Positions 53,057-62,433 of a DNA stretch of 64,000 nt are shown here, one piece after another. The DNA is from Marinobacter sp. NP-4(2019). Lineage in GTDB: Bacteria; Pseudomonadota; Gammaproteobacteria; Pseudomonadales; Oleiphilaceae. A program made the translations under genes and the position numbers. The stretch spans positions 868,001 to 932,000 of the forward strand of contig NZ_CP034142.1 in NCBI RefSeq assembly GCF_003994855.1. Direction: 5' to 3'. Under the pieces are notes generated by a model. It worked only from the letters and a program-made list of their open reading frames with translations, had not been told where the DNA came from and did no database searches. The first letter of the stretch is position 1, and each line of letters starts with the position of its first letter.

Positions 53057-55957
53057 ATGTCCGAGCCATGGAGCGCACTTCCGAAAGTGCTTGCCGACGA
53101 TGTCGCTGCGGATTGGTCATCGGTCATTGGTGACCGGCATCCTTCCTGGATGACGAAGTCGGCTGGTCTTTCAGAAGATGATATAGCGCACGCCATGGCG
53201 CGCAGTGTGTTTCTGAAACAGACCCTGGAGCGGCACCCTGAGCAGATTGAGACACTGGTTTTGTCCCGCTCACTCCGTGAACCAACAACTCCGGAGTACC
53301 TGAAGCAACGCTGGCAGGAGTATCTCTCGGACGTCTCGGACGAATTTTCCCTGCACGTGGCGCTGCGCCGGTTCCGGCGTGAGAGTCAGTTTCGCATTAT
53401 CTGGCGCGACCTGATGCGTTGGGCCGACCTCCATGAAACCATGGCCGCGACCAGCAGGTTTGCGGAGGCTTGCATCCAGGGGGCGCTGGACTGGCTGTAT
53501 CAGGATACCTGTGAACAGTCGGGTACGCCCTGGGGCGCTGACCCCGTAACAGGAGAGGACGCGCCCCAGTCCATGGTGGTGTTGGGCATGGGCAAGCTGG
53601 GTGGACGGGAACTGAATGTCTCTTCCGATATCGATCTGATCTTTGCCTTTCCCGGCAAGGGCGAAACCCGGGGTGGTTCCCGCTCCATCGATAACCAGCA
53701 GTTTTTCATCCGTCTGGGGCAGCGACTGATCCAGGCACTGGATCAGATTACTGCGGACGGCTTTGTCTTTCGCGTTGACATGCGCCTGCGGCCCTATGGC
53801 CAGAGTGGTGCGTTGGCGCTGAGCTTTGCCGCCCTGGAAACCTATTATCAGGACCAGGGGCGTGACTGGGAGCGGTACGCCATGGTCAAGGCCCGGGTTG
53901 TGGCAGGCGATGAGCGCGCCGGCCAGGTGCTGATGGAGAGCCTGCGGCCGTTTGTTTATCGCAAGTATGTGGATTTCAGTGCCTTCGAGTCCTTGCGCAG
54001 TATGAAAGCCATGATCGGTCGCGAGGTGCGGCGTAAGGGCCTTGAGAACAACATCAAGCTGGGCAGTGGTGGGATTCGTGAAATCGAGTTCGTGGTGCAG
54101 GCGTTTCAGCTCATTCGTGGCGGCCGTGACCGGGAGCTCCAGCAGCGCGAATTACTGGTGATCCTCCAGGAGCTGGAAGCGCTGGAGTTACTGCCTTCTC
54201 CTGTGGTCAGGGAGCTGCGCGAGGCCTACGTATTTTTGCGCAATCTGGAGCATGCTCTCCAGGGCATTGAAGACAAGCAAACCCAATTACTGCCGGATGA
54301 TGAGCTGACTCAGGCCCGTGTAGCCCTGGTGATGGGCTTTGATAGCTGGGACGCCTGTGTGCAGGAGCTGGAGTCCCATCGAGAGCGTGTTGCCAGACAT
54401 TTCGCGGATATCATTGCTACTGAAGAGGAAGAGCAGGAATCCGGCGCCCTTGAGGAAGGCTGGCACGAACTCTGGTTGGCTGAAATGGATGAGGACACCG
54501 CCAGGCAATGGCTGGAGCAGCACGGCTTTGAAGATCCGGCGGGCAGTCATGAGCTGCTGTGTAACTTGCGCGACAGCCGCACTATTCAGGTTATGCAGAC
54601 GCAGGGGCGGAAACGCCTGAACCAGTTCATGCCAGTGCTGCTGGAGGCCTTGACCCAGGTGGACGCACCGTCACAAACCCTGGGCCGTGTATTGCAATTG
54701 GTAGAGGCCATTTTGCGACGCACGGCTTATATGGTCCTGCTGTTGGAAAACCCGGGCGCGAGAACCCAGCTGGTCAAGCTGTGTAGTGAAAGCCCCTGGA
54801 TCGCCCGGCAGCTGGCGGAAACGCCACTGTTGCTTGACGAATTGCTGAATGCGGAAAGCCTGTATCACCCGCCGGCCAAGGAGGAATTGCAGGATGATCT
54901 GCGCCAGCAAATGCTGAGGATTCCCTTTGAGGATCTGGAAGAGCAGATGGAATCCCTGCGGCACTTCAAGAAAGCCCATATCCTCAGGGTCGCCGCATCA
55001 GAGCTGAAGGGTACGTTGCCACTGATGAAGGTGAGTGACTACCTGACCTGGATTGCTGAAGTGGTGCTTGATCACGTTGTCGATGTGGCTTTCGCCAACC
55101 TGGTTGGTCGTCACGGCTATCCCCGCCGGGCCGATGGCTCCGCCTGCGATACCGATTTTGCCATCATCGGCTATGGCAAGCTCGGTGGTATTGAGCTGGG
55201 CTATACCTCGGACCTGGACCTGGTGTTCGTGCATAACGCGGACCCGGAGCTGGCCAGCGATGGGGACCGGCCCATTGATAATGCGGTTTTCTACACCCGA
55301 CTTGGCCAGCGTATTGTGCATATTCTCAGCACCCAGACTCCGTCTGGTCAGCTGTACGAGGTCGACATGCGCCTGCGTCCATCCGGTAACTCCGGGCTTC
55401 TGGTCAGCACCCTGACCGCCTTCGAAAAATATCAGCGCAACGATGCCTGGACGTGGGAGCACCAGGCCCTGGCCAGAGCTCGCGGTGTGGCCGGGTGCAG
55501 AACCACGCTGGCGGATTTCGAGGCTCTGCGGCATGACGTGCTGTGTCAGCGTCGGGATCGGTCCAGGTTGCGGGCCGATGTGGTGGACATGCGTGAAAAA
55601 ATGCGAGCCAGCCTGGGAACGCCAGAAAGTCAGCGTAAAGAGACCTTCCACATCAAGCATGACAACGGTGGCATCGTGGATATTGAGTTCATGGTTCAGT
55701 ACCTCATGCTCGCCTACAGCTCTGAGCATCCGGAGTTGACCCAGTGGTCTGACAACATCCGGCAACTGGAGGAGCTCGGCCGCGCCGGGGTTATCGATGT
55801 GGAGGATGCCGGGAAACTGCGAGAGTCCTACATTACCCTGCGCTCAACGATTCATCGCAGGGCATTGCAGAATCTGAACAGTCAGGTCGAGGGTGACGCG
55901 TTCCCGGAGGAGCGCGCCTACATCAGCAGAATGTGGCAGCAGGTGATGGTAGATTAG
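53057..55957 (+). CDS. glnE: Bifunctional [glutamine synthetase] adenylyltransferase/adenylyl-removing enzyme
   Basis: A 966-residue enzyme that adenylylates and deadenylylates GlnA in response to PII and glutamine. The two nucleotidyltransferase domains each show the G-x-G-KLGG...D-x-D signature: GMGKLGGRELNVSSDIDLIF (about residues 177-196, removal domain) and GYGKLGGIELGYTSDLDLVF (about residues 703-722, transfer domain). Its substrate glnA lies 8 kb away in the window. It is transcribed divergently from the potassium channel gene across 79 bp. Confidence 0.99.
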   Translation: MSEPWSALPKVLADDVAADWSSVIGDRHPSWMTKSAGLSEDDIAHAMARSVFLKQTLERHPEQIETLVLSRSLREPTTPEYLKQRWQEYLSDVSDEFSLHVALRRFRRESQFRIIWRDLMRWADLHETMAATSRFAEACIQGALDWLYQDTCEQSGTPWGADPVTGEDAPQSMVVLGMGKLGGRELNVSSDIDLIFAFPGKGETRGGSRSIDNQQFFIRLGQRLIQALDQITADGFVFRVDMRLRPYGQSGALALSFAALETYYQDQGRDWERYAMVKARVVAGDERAGQVLMESLRPFVYRKYVDFSAFESLRSMKAMIGREVRRKGLENNIKLGSGGIREIEFVVQAFQLIRGGRDRELQQRELLVILQELEALELLPSPVVRELREAYVFLRNLEHALQGIEDKQTQLLPDDELTQARVALVMGFDSWDACVQELESHRERVARHFADIIATEEEEQESGALEEGWHELWLAEMDEDTARQWLEQHGFEDPAGSHELLCNLRDSRTIQVMQTQGRKRLNQFMPVLLEALTQVDAPSQTLGRVLQLVEAILRRTAYMVLLLENPGARTQLVKLCSESPWIARQLAETPLLLDELLNAESLYHPPAKEELQDDLRQQMLRIPFEDLEEQMESLRHFKKAHILRVAASELKGTLPLMKVSDYLTWIAEVVLDHVVDVAFANLVGRHGYPRRADGSACDTDFAIIGYGKLGGIELGYTSDLDLVFVHNADPELASDGDRPIDNAVFYTRLGQRIVHILSTQTPSGQLYEVDMRLRPSGNSGLLVSTLTAFEKYQRNDAWTWEHQALARARGVAGCRTTLADFEALRHDVLCQRRDRSRLRADVVDMREKMRASLGTPESQRKETFHIKHDNGGIVDIEFMVQYLMLAYSSEHPELTQWSDNIRQLEELGRAGVIDVEDAGKLRESYITLRSTIHRRALQNLNSQVEGDAFPEERAYISRMWQQVMVD

Positions 55958-56036
55958 TCTACTACGCTTCGGTTCCACGGAACTTTCCTGATAGAATGCC
56001 GGTTTCCCGAAAACCGCTTGTTATGGAGCAGAAACA

Positions 56037-56963
56037 ATGTCGATGGCTGATCGCGATGGCCTGATCTGGCTGGATGGTGAAATGGTTCCCTGGCGGGAAG
56101 CCAAAACCCACGTACTGACTCACACCCTGCATTATGGTCTGGGTTGTTTTGAAGGCGTGCGTGCCTACAACACCGCCAACGGCCCGGCGATTTTCCGCCT
56201 GAAGGAACACACCGACCGCCTGTTCCGCTCTGCTCACATCCTGAACATGAAAATGCCGTTCACCAAGGAACAGCTGAACGAGGCTCAGTGCGCGGCCGTT
56301 CGCGAGAATAACCTGGACGAGGCCTACCTGCGTCCGATGGTGTTCCTGGGATCCGAAGGCATGGGCCTGCGCGCAGATAATCTGCAGGTGCACGTCATGG
56401 TTGCAGCCTGGAGCTGGCCGTCCTACATGTCGCCGGAAGCCAAGGAAATGGGCATCAAGGTGCGGACCTCCTCCTATACTCGCCATCATGTCAACATCAC
56501 CATGTGTAAGGCGAAGGCCAACGGCAACTACATCAACTCCATGCTGGCGCTGAATGAAGCCATCGCAAGCGGTTGCGAAGAGGCGTTGTTGCTGGATAAC
56601 GAAGGTTATGTGGCCGAAGGTTCCGGTGAGAACATCTTCATCATGCGCGACGGTGTACTGCACACTCCGGAGCTGACGTCCTGCCTGGAAGGCATCACCC
56701 GCGCCACTATTCTGGAGTTCGCGCGGGAGCTGAACATTCCGGTGAAAGAGCGCCGCATTACCCGCGACGAGGTTTATATCGCGGATGAGGCCTTCTTCAC
56801 CGGCACCGCCGCCGAGGTGCTGCCGATCCGTGAGCTGGACGGTCGCGTGATTGGCGCCGGCAAGCGTGGTCCGGTCACCGAGAAGCTGCAGGCGATGTAC
56901 TTCGATGCGGTGAAGGGCAAGTCCCCCGGGCACAGCGGCTGGCTGACCCACGTAAAGGGCTGA
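56037..56963 (+). CDS. ilvE: Branched-chain amino acid aminotransferase
   Basis: A 308-residue class IV PLP enzyme catalysing the last step of valine, leucine and isoleucine synthesis. The PLP lysine is Lys160 in CKAKANGNY; LHYGLGCFEGVRAY and GTAAEVLPIRELDGR are further family signatures. An ATG with GGAG upstream fixes the start. It lies between glnE and the LPS-core genes, as in Pseudomonas. Confidence 0.97.
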   Translation: MSMADRDGLIWLDGEMVPWREAKTHVLTHTLHYGLGCFEGVRAYNTANGPAIFRLKEHTDRLFRSAHILNMKMPFTKEQLNEAQCAAVRENNLDEAYLRPMVFLGSEGMGLRADNLQVHVMVAAWSWPSYMSPEAKEMGIKVRTSSYTRHHVNITMCKAKANGNYINSMLALNEAIASGCEEALLLDNEGYVAEGSGENIFIMRDGVLHTPELTSCLEGITRATILEFARELNIPVKERRITRDEVYIADEAFFTGTAAEVLPIRELDGRVIGAGKRGPVTEKLQAMYFDAVKGKSPGHSGWLTHVKG

Positions 56964-57053
56964 TCCCGGACGGAGCGTTCGCAAGCCGCCGTTGACTGTC
57001 ACAGCCCGGCGGCTTTGTTATTTCCAAATCATATTGACCTGCAGGACGAGCAA

Positions 57054-57461
57054 ATGGCAGACGTAATCAAGGTACCGGTATCGTTTGGTGAGGTGCTGGA
57101 CAAAATCACCATTCTCGAAATCAAATCCGAGCGCATCCAGGACGAGGCCAAAGTCAAAAACGTCCGTCTCGAACTGGATGAACTGAGCGCCACCTGGGAT
57201 GAAGCGGTGAAAGACAAGGCGGCAGAGATAGCCGACCTGCGTAAGCAGCTGAAGGCCGTTAATGAAGAGCTGTGGGTGATCGAGGACGACATCCGTGACC
57301 AGGAAGCGGCACAGGACTTCGGCCCGAAGTTCATCGAACTGGCGCGCGCGGTTTATGTCACTAACGACAAACGTGCCGCCATCAAGAAAGAAATCAACCT
57401 GGCACTGGGCTCCCGCTTCGTGGAAGAAAAGTCCTACCAGGACTACACCGCCCGCAAGTAA
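57054..57461 (+). CDS. DUF6165 family protein
   Basis: A 135-residue cytosolic protein (MADVIKVPVSFGEVLDKITI), mostly helical with a charged coiled-coil-like middle (residues 20-95), and no signal or transmembrane segment. I recognise it as the DUF6165 family, whose function is unknown and which recurs beside LPS-core glycosyltransferase genes. The ATG at 57054 was chosen over an in-frame start at 57015. It follows ilvE by 90 bp and converges on the GT9 gene across a palindromic repeat. Confidence 0.8.
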   Translation: MADVIKVPVSFGEVLDKITILEIKSERIQDEAKVKNVRLELDELSATWDEAVKDKAAEIADLRKQLKAVNEELWVIEDDIRDQEAAQDFGPKFIELARAVYVTNDKRAAIKKEINLALGSRFVEEKSYQDYTARK

Positions 57462-57508
57462 TTGCGTGACTGGGCAGGCGACCTACAAAAACTGTTTGAG
57501 TATTAATT

Positions 57509-57546
57509 CCCTCTCCCCTCGCGGGAGAGGGCCAGGGAGAGGGGGG
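57509..57546. repeat. Palindromic intergenic repeat (REP-like)
   Basis: CCCTCTCCC-CTCGC-GGGAGAGGG is a perfect 9-bp stem followed by CAGGGAGAGGGG. This is the form of the dispersed palindromic elements seen between convergent genes in many proteobacteria. Here it lies between the convergent DUF6165 and GT9 genes and may act as a bidirectional transcription barrier. Confidence 0.7.
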
Positions 57547-57553
57547 CATCAGA

Positions 57554-58618
57554 TCACCCCAAATCCGCCGCCACTTCCGCCCCTGCAACCCGCCGAGCCT
57601 CAACCCACCGATCCAGCATGGCAGTGGCATCCTCTACCGTCACCAGTTCCATCGCACCTTCGAATTCCGCTTTGGCACCCCAGCGAGCGTTGTCCACGGT
57701 CTTGCCGGTAAACTTCTCCAGCGCCTCCGGATAGCGATTCACACACCATTCCAGGGAGTTGTAGGGGCCTGAGCGGTAGGGATTGCTGGCGGCATAGATG
57801 CCCAGCACGTCGGTGCCCACCGCGCTGGCAATATGGGCCGGGCCAGTGTCGGGGGCGACCGCGAGGTCAGCATGGGTGAGCAGAGCGGTCAGCTGCTTGA
57901 GGGTGTCATTGCCACAGATGTTGTGAGCTTTTTCTTTCATCGCGCTTTCAATAGCGGCGCAGTATTCCACCTCAAATGGTGCCGGGCTGCCGACCAGGGT
58001 CACCTTCATGCCGTGATGTCGGACGGCATGGTCCGCAAGCTGAGCGTAGCGCTCCGCTGGCCAGTTTCTCAGGATGTGACTGGCGCAGGGACTGATCACC
58101 AGGTTCAGGCGATCGTCCGCCAACTGCTCCCGGGCAAACGTATGATCGGCCTCGGTCAGGGGAATGGTCCAACGGGGTGGCGCGGCTTTCAGCCCCAGCG
58201 GCTCCAGAAAACTGGCGAGACAGTCCCGCACGTGTTGCTTCGGGGTTGGTGCAATACGCTTGTTGATAAACAGGCTGTGAAGGTCCTTGCTGCGGGCCTT
58301 GTCATGACCCACCTTCACTTTTGCCGGGATCAGCGCGGCGGCCAGATTGGCCCGAAAAGCCACCTGCATGTGGAGGAGGGCGTCAAAATGCCGCCCACGC
58401 AGCGTCTGGCGAAGCTCGGCGTAGCCCTTGCGGCCGGCTTTCTTGTCAAAGACTATAAACTCCACGCCCGGGAGATCGCCGATCAGCTTGGCTTCGATCT
58501 TGCCAATGACCCAGGTGATCTTTATGCCGGGGCACTGCTCCTGAAGGCTCAGAACCACCGGAATCACATGGGTCACATCGCCGATGGCGGATAGGCGCAG
58601 GATGCAGATGGAATTCAT
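57554..58618 (-). CDS. Glycosyltransferase family 9 (LPS heptosyltransferase-like)
   Basis: A 354-residue cytosolic GT-B enzyme. The N-terminal segment SICILRLSAIGDVTHVIP and the C-terminal APDTGPAHIASAVGT are the ADP-heptose-binding signatures of the WaaC/WaaF/WaaQ family. It probably adds heptose to the inner core, but which position cannot be told by eye. The ATG at 58618 follows a 156-bp region shared with the divergent kdkA. The C-terminus (RRVAGAEVAADLG) runs to the palindromic repeat. Confidence 0.88.
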   Translation of the reverse strand: MNSICILRLSAIGDVTHVIPVVLSLQEQCPGIKITWVIGKIEAKLIGDLPGVEFIVFDKKAGRKGYAELRQTLRGRHFDALLHMQVAFRANLAAALIPAKVKVGHDKARSKDLHSLFINKRIAPTPKQHVRDCLASFLEPLGLKAAPPRWTIPLTEADHTFAREQLADDRLNLVISPCASHILRNWPAERYAQLADHAVRHHGMKVTLVGSPAPFEVEYCAAIESAMKEKAHNICGNDTLKQLTALLTHADLAVAPDTGPAHIASAVGTDVLGIYAASNPYRSGPYNSLEWCVNRYPEALEKFTGKTVDNARWGAKAEFEGAMELVTVEDATAMLDRWVEARRVAGAEVAADLG

Positions 58619-58774
58619 TGATTATTAATCCGTACAAGTTTTAAAAGCGGGTTTGTGGAGCTTTGCTGGTAATCATTGGTAAACTGGCCGCCATTCTAGC
58701 GTACTCGCATACTCACGTCCCGGCGGACCTGCAGGGTGAAGTTGCTGTTATTAATTTCTGGAATTCGGGAAGTC

Positions 58775-59491
58775 ATGGCTGAGTCTGAAATTTGTCTTCG
58801 GGAAAACGGCTCACGGTTGTTGGTTCACCCTGATTACAGAGATGAAGTAACTGGTGCCTGGTTTAATCCCGGATATTGGGGTGGCCGGGCACGACCGGTC
58901 AGCAGTGGCGGCCGTGGCGGTGCGTGGTTTATTACTGCGGGCAGCCACGAGATGGTGTTACGGGAGTATCGCCGAGGGGGGCTGATCGCGAAGATCTCCC
59001 AAAAGGCCTACGTCTTCACGGGTGAATCTACCGTCCGCTCGTTCGCGGAGTTTCGGCTTCTGAATCAGTTGGCCGGCATGGCACTACCTGTGCCCCGGCC
59101 GGTCGCTGCCTGGTATCGGAAAACCTCGTTACTACAATATCAGGCCGCCCTTATTATTGAAAAGCTGGAGGGAACTACGCCCCTGGCAGAGCTGATAACC
59201 AGTCTGGATGATGGGGCATGGCAGCTCTTGGGCGGCACCATACGCCGTTTTCATGACGCTGGTGTCCGTCACGCTGACCTGAACTGTTTTAATGTGCTGG
59301 TCCGGGATGGCGAGTTCTTTCTGATTGATTTTGATAAGGGGCGCATCATGGATGGGACGGCATCTGCTCGCTGGAAAGCCTCCAATCTTGAACGCTTTGC
59401 CCGATCTTTGAGGAAAGTTGCAGGGGAGGCTGCTCAGGCGCGTGTCTGGGAGTCATTTGTGCTTGGATATTATGGGAGTCAGTCCACTTGA
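58775..59491 (+). CDS. kdkA: 3-deoxy-D-manno-octulosonic acid (Kdo) kinase
   Basis: A 238-residue enzyme of the KdkA/WaaP kinase-like family that phosphorylates Kdo on lipid A precursors. The kinase-like catalytic loop RHADLNCFNVLV and the Mg-binding IDFDKGR are visible; the N-terminal GRARPVSSGGRGGAWFI is the glycine-rich segment. Length matches H. influenzae KdkA. The ATG at 58775 was preferred over GTG at 58736. It is the first of four genes coupled by overlaps or tight spacing. Confidence 0.9.
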   Translation: MAESEICLRENGSRLLVHPDYRDEVTGAWFNPGYWGGRARPVSSGGRGGAWFITAGSHEMVLREYRRGGLIAKISQKAYVFTGESTVRSFAEFRLLNQLAGMALPVPRPVAAWYRKTSLLQYQAALIIEKLEGTTPLAELITSLDDGAWQLLGGTIRRFHDAGVRHADLNCFNVLVRDGEFFLIDFDKGRIMDGTASARWKASNLERFARSLRKVAGEAAQARVWESFVLGYYGSQST

Positions 59492-60606
59492 GTGATCAAC
59501 AAAAAAGTAATTCGCTTCCGGCCATTCTTTGTCTGACTGATTCCTGCGATCGTCCTGAATCAGAGCTTTTTATCGGCCTGAAAAAAGCCGGGTTTGACGT
59601 GGACGTCATGTGCAACCCGAAAGGACGGAACTATCAGCGTCTGGTTGATGAAAATATGGTGGTACAGCCGATGGCCCTGCAGAACCGTTTTGACAAGGCC
59701 GGTACGGAAGCCATCCGAGATCAGCTCACTCGCAAAAAGTACGACATTATTCATGCCTACAACCCGAGAGCTCTGGCTTGTGGTTTGCGGGCGTCCAAGG
59801 ATATGGATCTTGAGGTTGTGGCTTATCGGGGGGTGATAGGCAACATCAGTTTTCTCAATCCGGAATCCTGGATTACCTTTCTTCATCCGCGGGTCAGCAA
59901 AATTGTTTGTGTCGCTGACGCCATCAAGGAATATCTGGCCAGCCTGCGGTTTCTTTGGTTGCACATCCCCGACCATAAGTTGCAGCGTATATACAAAGGC
60001 CACGATCTGAGCTGGTATCAGGATGAGCCAGCCGATCTGAGCCAGTTTGGTGTGCCGGAGGGTGCCTTCGTTGTGTGCTGTACGGGGCGCAACTCACCGA
60101 GAAAGGGGTTCGATGTGTTGATCCGGGCAGTGGATGAGCTCCCCGACGATGTGGAGGTGCACCTGCTGCTGGTCGGCGATCTTATCGATAATAAAAAGCT
60201 TCAGGCTCAGGTGGAAGAAACCTCTCACCCCGAACGCATTCACTTTACCGGTTATCGTCAGGACGCGCCGGCCATTGCCGCGGCCAGCGATGTTTTCGTA
60301 TTGCCTTCAACGGAGCGTGAAGGTTTGCCGCGGGCGGTTATCGAGGCCATGGCCTATGGCACAACCCCCGTGGTAACGGCCGTGGGGGGGATGCCAGAGC
60401 TGGTTGACGATGGTCTCGGTGGTATAGTGGTGGCCCCTAAGAGTCCGTCTTCCTTGTCTTCAGCGATTGAGCGGCTCTATCGTAACCGTGGTTTATTGTC
60501 GGGTATGGGGAAGGCTGCCCGTGAGCGGATTGCCAAACACTTCCATACCTCGCAAACGGTTCGCGAAACGGGTGAACTATACAGATCTCTGGCGGGCAGG
60601 CGTTGA
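59488..60606 (+). CDS. Glycosyltransferase family 4
   Basis: A 372-residue GT-B enzyme. The C-terminal half has the GT4 pattern: CTGRNSPRKGFDVLIRAV, then VFVLPSTEREGLPRAVIEAMAYGTTPVV with the E-x7-E nucleotide-sugar-binding motif, and TAVGGMPELV. The start is a TTG at 59488 overlapping the kdkA stop (TTGA), with GGGAG 8 bp upstream; no ATG fits the conserved N-terminus. It probably adds a sugar to the LPS core; donor and acceptor are unknown. Confidence 0.88.
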   Translation: MSDQQKSNSLPAILCLTDSCDRPESELFIGLKKAGFDVDVMCNPKGRNYQRLVDENMVVQPMALQNRFDKAGTEAIRDQLTRKKYDIIHAYNPRALACGLRASKDMDLEVVAYRGVIGNISFLNPESWITFLHPRVSKIVCVADAIKEYLASLRFLWLHIPDHKLQRIYKGHDLSWYQDEPADLSQFGVPEGAFVVCCTGRNSPRKGFDVLIRAVDELPDDVEVHLLLVGDLIDNKKLQAQVEETSHPERIHFTGYRQDAPAIAAASDVFVLPSTEREGLPRAVIEAMAYGTTPVVTAVGGMPELVDDGLGGIVVAPKSPSSLSSAIERLYRNRGLLSGMGKAARERIAKHFHTSQTVRETGELYRSLAGRR

Positions 60607-61680
60607 ATGCGACGTTATCTGTTTTTTGTTAACCAACCCTATTCCTATTCGATACTCCGCCCCCTGCAGGATGAAATCCGCAAGCGAGGGGGGGAGGCAG
60701 CCTGGTTTGTCGCCGGTTGCACGGCGGCTCCCTTGCGGGCTGATGAGCATCATTTGAAGACCGTTCAGGAGGTCATGGAGTACAACGCAGACGCGACGTT
60801 TGTTCCGGGAGACTGGGTTCCCTATTTTTTTCCTGGGATCAAGGTTGAGGTCTTCCATGGTATGGCTCGCAACAAGCGGGGCCATAGCAGTGAGAGTGAA
60901 AGCGACCATTACCGTATACGTGGGTGGTTTGATCTCTACTGTACCCATGCTGAAAAAGACACAGCCAAGTTTCAGGAACTGGCTGACAAGCACCGTCACT
61001 TTGCCGTTGCGAAGACCGGGTGGCCGAAGCTGGATCCATTGCTGGAGAAAGGCGTCAGAGGGCCCAGGGAGCGAAGTGACGACGCTCTGCCCGTTGTGTT
61101 TTACGCTTCAACCTTTAGTCGTTCCGTCACTTCGGCTCCAGATCTGGTTGATAAGATTGGGGAGTTATCTCGTAGCGGTCGGTGGAAGTTCATCGTTACT
61201 CTCCATCCCAAGATGGACCCCTCAGTGGTGGAGCAGTACCGCGCGTTGGCGGGCGAGAACTTACGGTTCGTGGAGAGCCATGAAGATCTTTTGCCCATTC
61301 TGCCCGAGGCAGATGTAATGCTCTGTGACACCTCGTCCATCATGTTTGAGTTTATGTTCCTGGATCGTCCAGTGGTGACGTTCAAGACGAAGATGCCGGG
61401 GCCTTATCTGATTGACGTGGATGAGGTTGGAAAGGTTGAGCCTGCTCTTCAGGAAGCCCTTATGGCTTTGCCTGAGCTAATGGACGCAACGCGAGCTTTA
61501 TGCAAGGAGTTGCATAGCTTTTCCGATGGCAAGTCAAGTAGCCGTATACTTGATGCCGTTGACCATTTTCTGGCGCACGATCGTATGAAGCTAAAAAGTA
61601 AGCCATTGAACTTTATAAGAAAAGTGAAGGTTAGACGTCGATTGAAGCAAGAGCTGAAAAAGGGAGCTTTAAAACGGTGA
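60607..61680 (+). CDS. CDP-glycerol glycerophosphotransferase family protein
   Basis: A 357-residue protein beginning directly after the GT4 stop. It shows the pattern of the family best known from teichoic-acid synthesis (TagB/TagF): EVFHGMARNKRGHS, VTLHPKMDPSV, and the terminal DTSSIMFEFMFLDRPVVTF. There is no transmembrane segment; a very basic C-terminus (RKVKVRRRLKQELKKGALKR) could bind the membrane surface. In a Gram-negative it may add glycerol phosphate, or another polyol phosphate, to LPS core or a surface glycan; that is inference. Confidence 0.85.
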   Translation: MRRYLFFVNQPYSYSILRPLQDEIRKRGGEAAWFVAGCTAAPLRADEHHLKTVQEVMEYNADATFVPGDWVPYFFPGIKVEVFHGMARNKRGHSSESESDHYRIRGWFDLYCTHAEKDTAKFQELADKHRHFAVAKTGWPKLDPLLEKGVRGPRERSDDALPVVFYASTFSRSVTSAPDLVDKIGELSRSGRWKFIVTLHPKMDPSVVEQYRALAGENLRFVESHEDLLPILPEADVMLCDTSSIMFEFMFLDRPVVTFKTKMPGPYLIDVDEVGKVEPALQEALMALPELMDATRALCKELHSFSDGKSSSRILDAVDHFLAHDRMKLKSKPLNFIRKVKVRRRLKQELKKGALKR

Positions 61681-62417
61681 TCCCTATTCTTGTAATCAAT
61701 ATCGATTCTGCAAAAGAGCGGTGGAGCAATATATCTTCCCAGCTACATGCGTACGGAAAGAACGTCAGTCGCTTGGAGGCAGTTGATGGGAAGCACTACG
61801 ACCACCCACTTTTCATAAATTACGATCATGATTTGAGGAAAAAATGTAAAGGAGAGGGGCTCTCTAGGGGGCAGCTTGGCTGTTTCGCAAGTCACTATCT
61901 TGCGTGGAAGAAATGTGTAGAGCTTAAGAGCTCGGTTGTTATTTTGGAAGATGATGTAACGATTGTTGAGCCGCATTTTTCTGAGTTTCTGCAGCGTGCT
62001 CCTTTGCTTGACTCCCGTTATGAGTGTATACGGTTGTTTGCCAATAACTCCAAGAGTCATCGTGAAATACCGCTTGAAGATTGTGGCAGTTTTCGTATTG
62101 TCAAATATACAAAGGGGCCTATGAGTGCCATGGGATATTACTTGACGCCGGCTGGCGCAAGTAAGTTCATAAAAAACTCTAAACCTTGGTTCTTGCCTGT
62201 TGACATATATATGGACCGGTTTTGGAAAAACGGCGTTGAGTGTTTTGGTTTGAACGAGCCCGTTGTAAAGCACGAGTATATTTTTGAATCTATGATAGGG
62301 TATGCCGCTGATCGGCCTAAAAGATCGATAGGGTTAACTATAAAGCGTGAGTGGTTCGCGGCTTGTGAGGTCAGCAAACGCTTTCTACACAATACGCGTT
62401 TTCGCTTGGGTCGTTAA
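61677..62417 (+). CDS. Glycosyltransferase family 25 (LOS/LPS type)
   Basis: A 246-residue protein with the GT25 layout: IPILVINIDSAKERWSNI at the start, LSRGQLGCFASHYLAWKKCV, and VVILEDDVTIV, which holds the metal-binding acidic residues. It starts with GTG at 61677 overlapping the previous stop. GT25 enzymes such as LgtB and LpsA add galactose or glucose to lipooligosaccharide. The gene is clearly richer in A and T than its neighbours (codons such as ATA, AGG, AGT), suggesting recent acquisition. Confidence 0.88.
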   Translation: MIPILVINIDSAKERWSNISSQLHAYGKNVSRLEAVDGKHYDHPLFINYDHDLRKKCKGEGLSRGQLGCFASHYLAWKKCVELKSSVVILEDDVTIVEPHFSEFLQRAPLLDSRYECIRLFANNSKSHREIPLEDCGSFRIVKYTKGPMSAMGYYLTPAGASKFIKNSKPWFLPVDIYMDRFWKNGVECFGLNEPVVKHEYIFESMIGYAADRPKRSIGLTIKREWFAACEVSKRFLHNTRFRLGR

Positions 62418-62433
62418 ATCCCTGAGGACTTCG

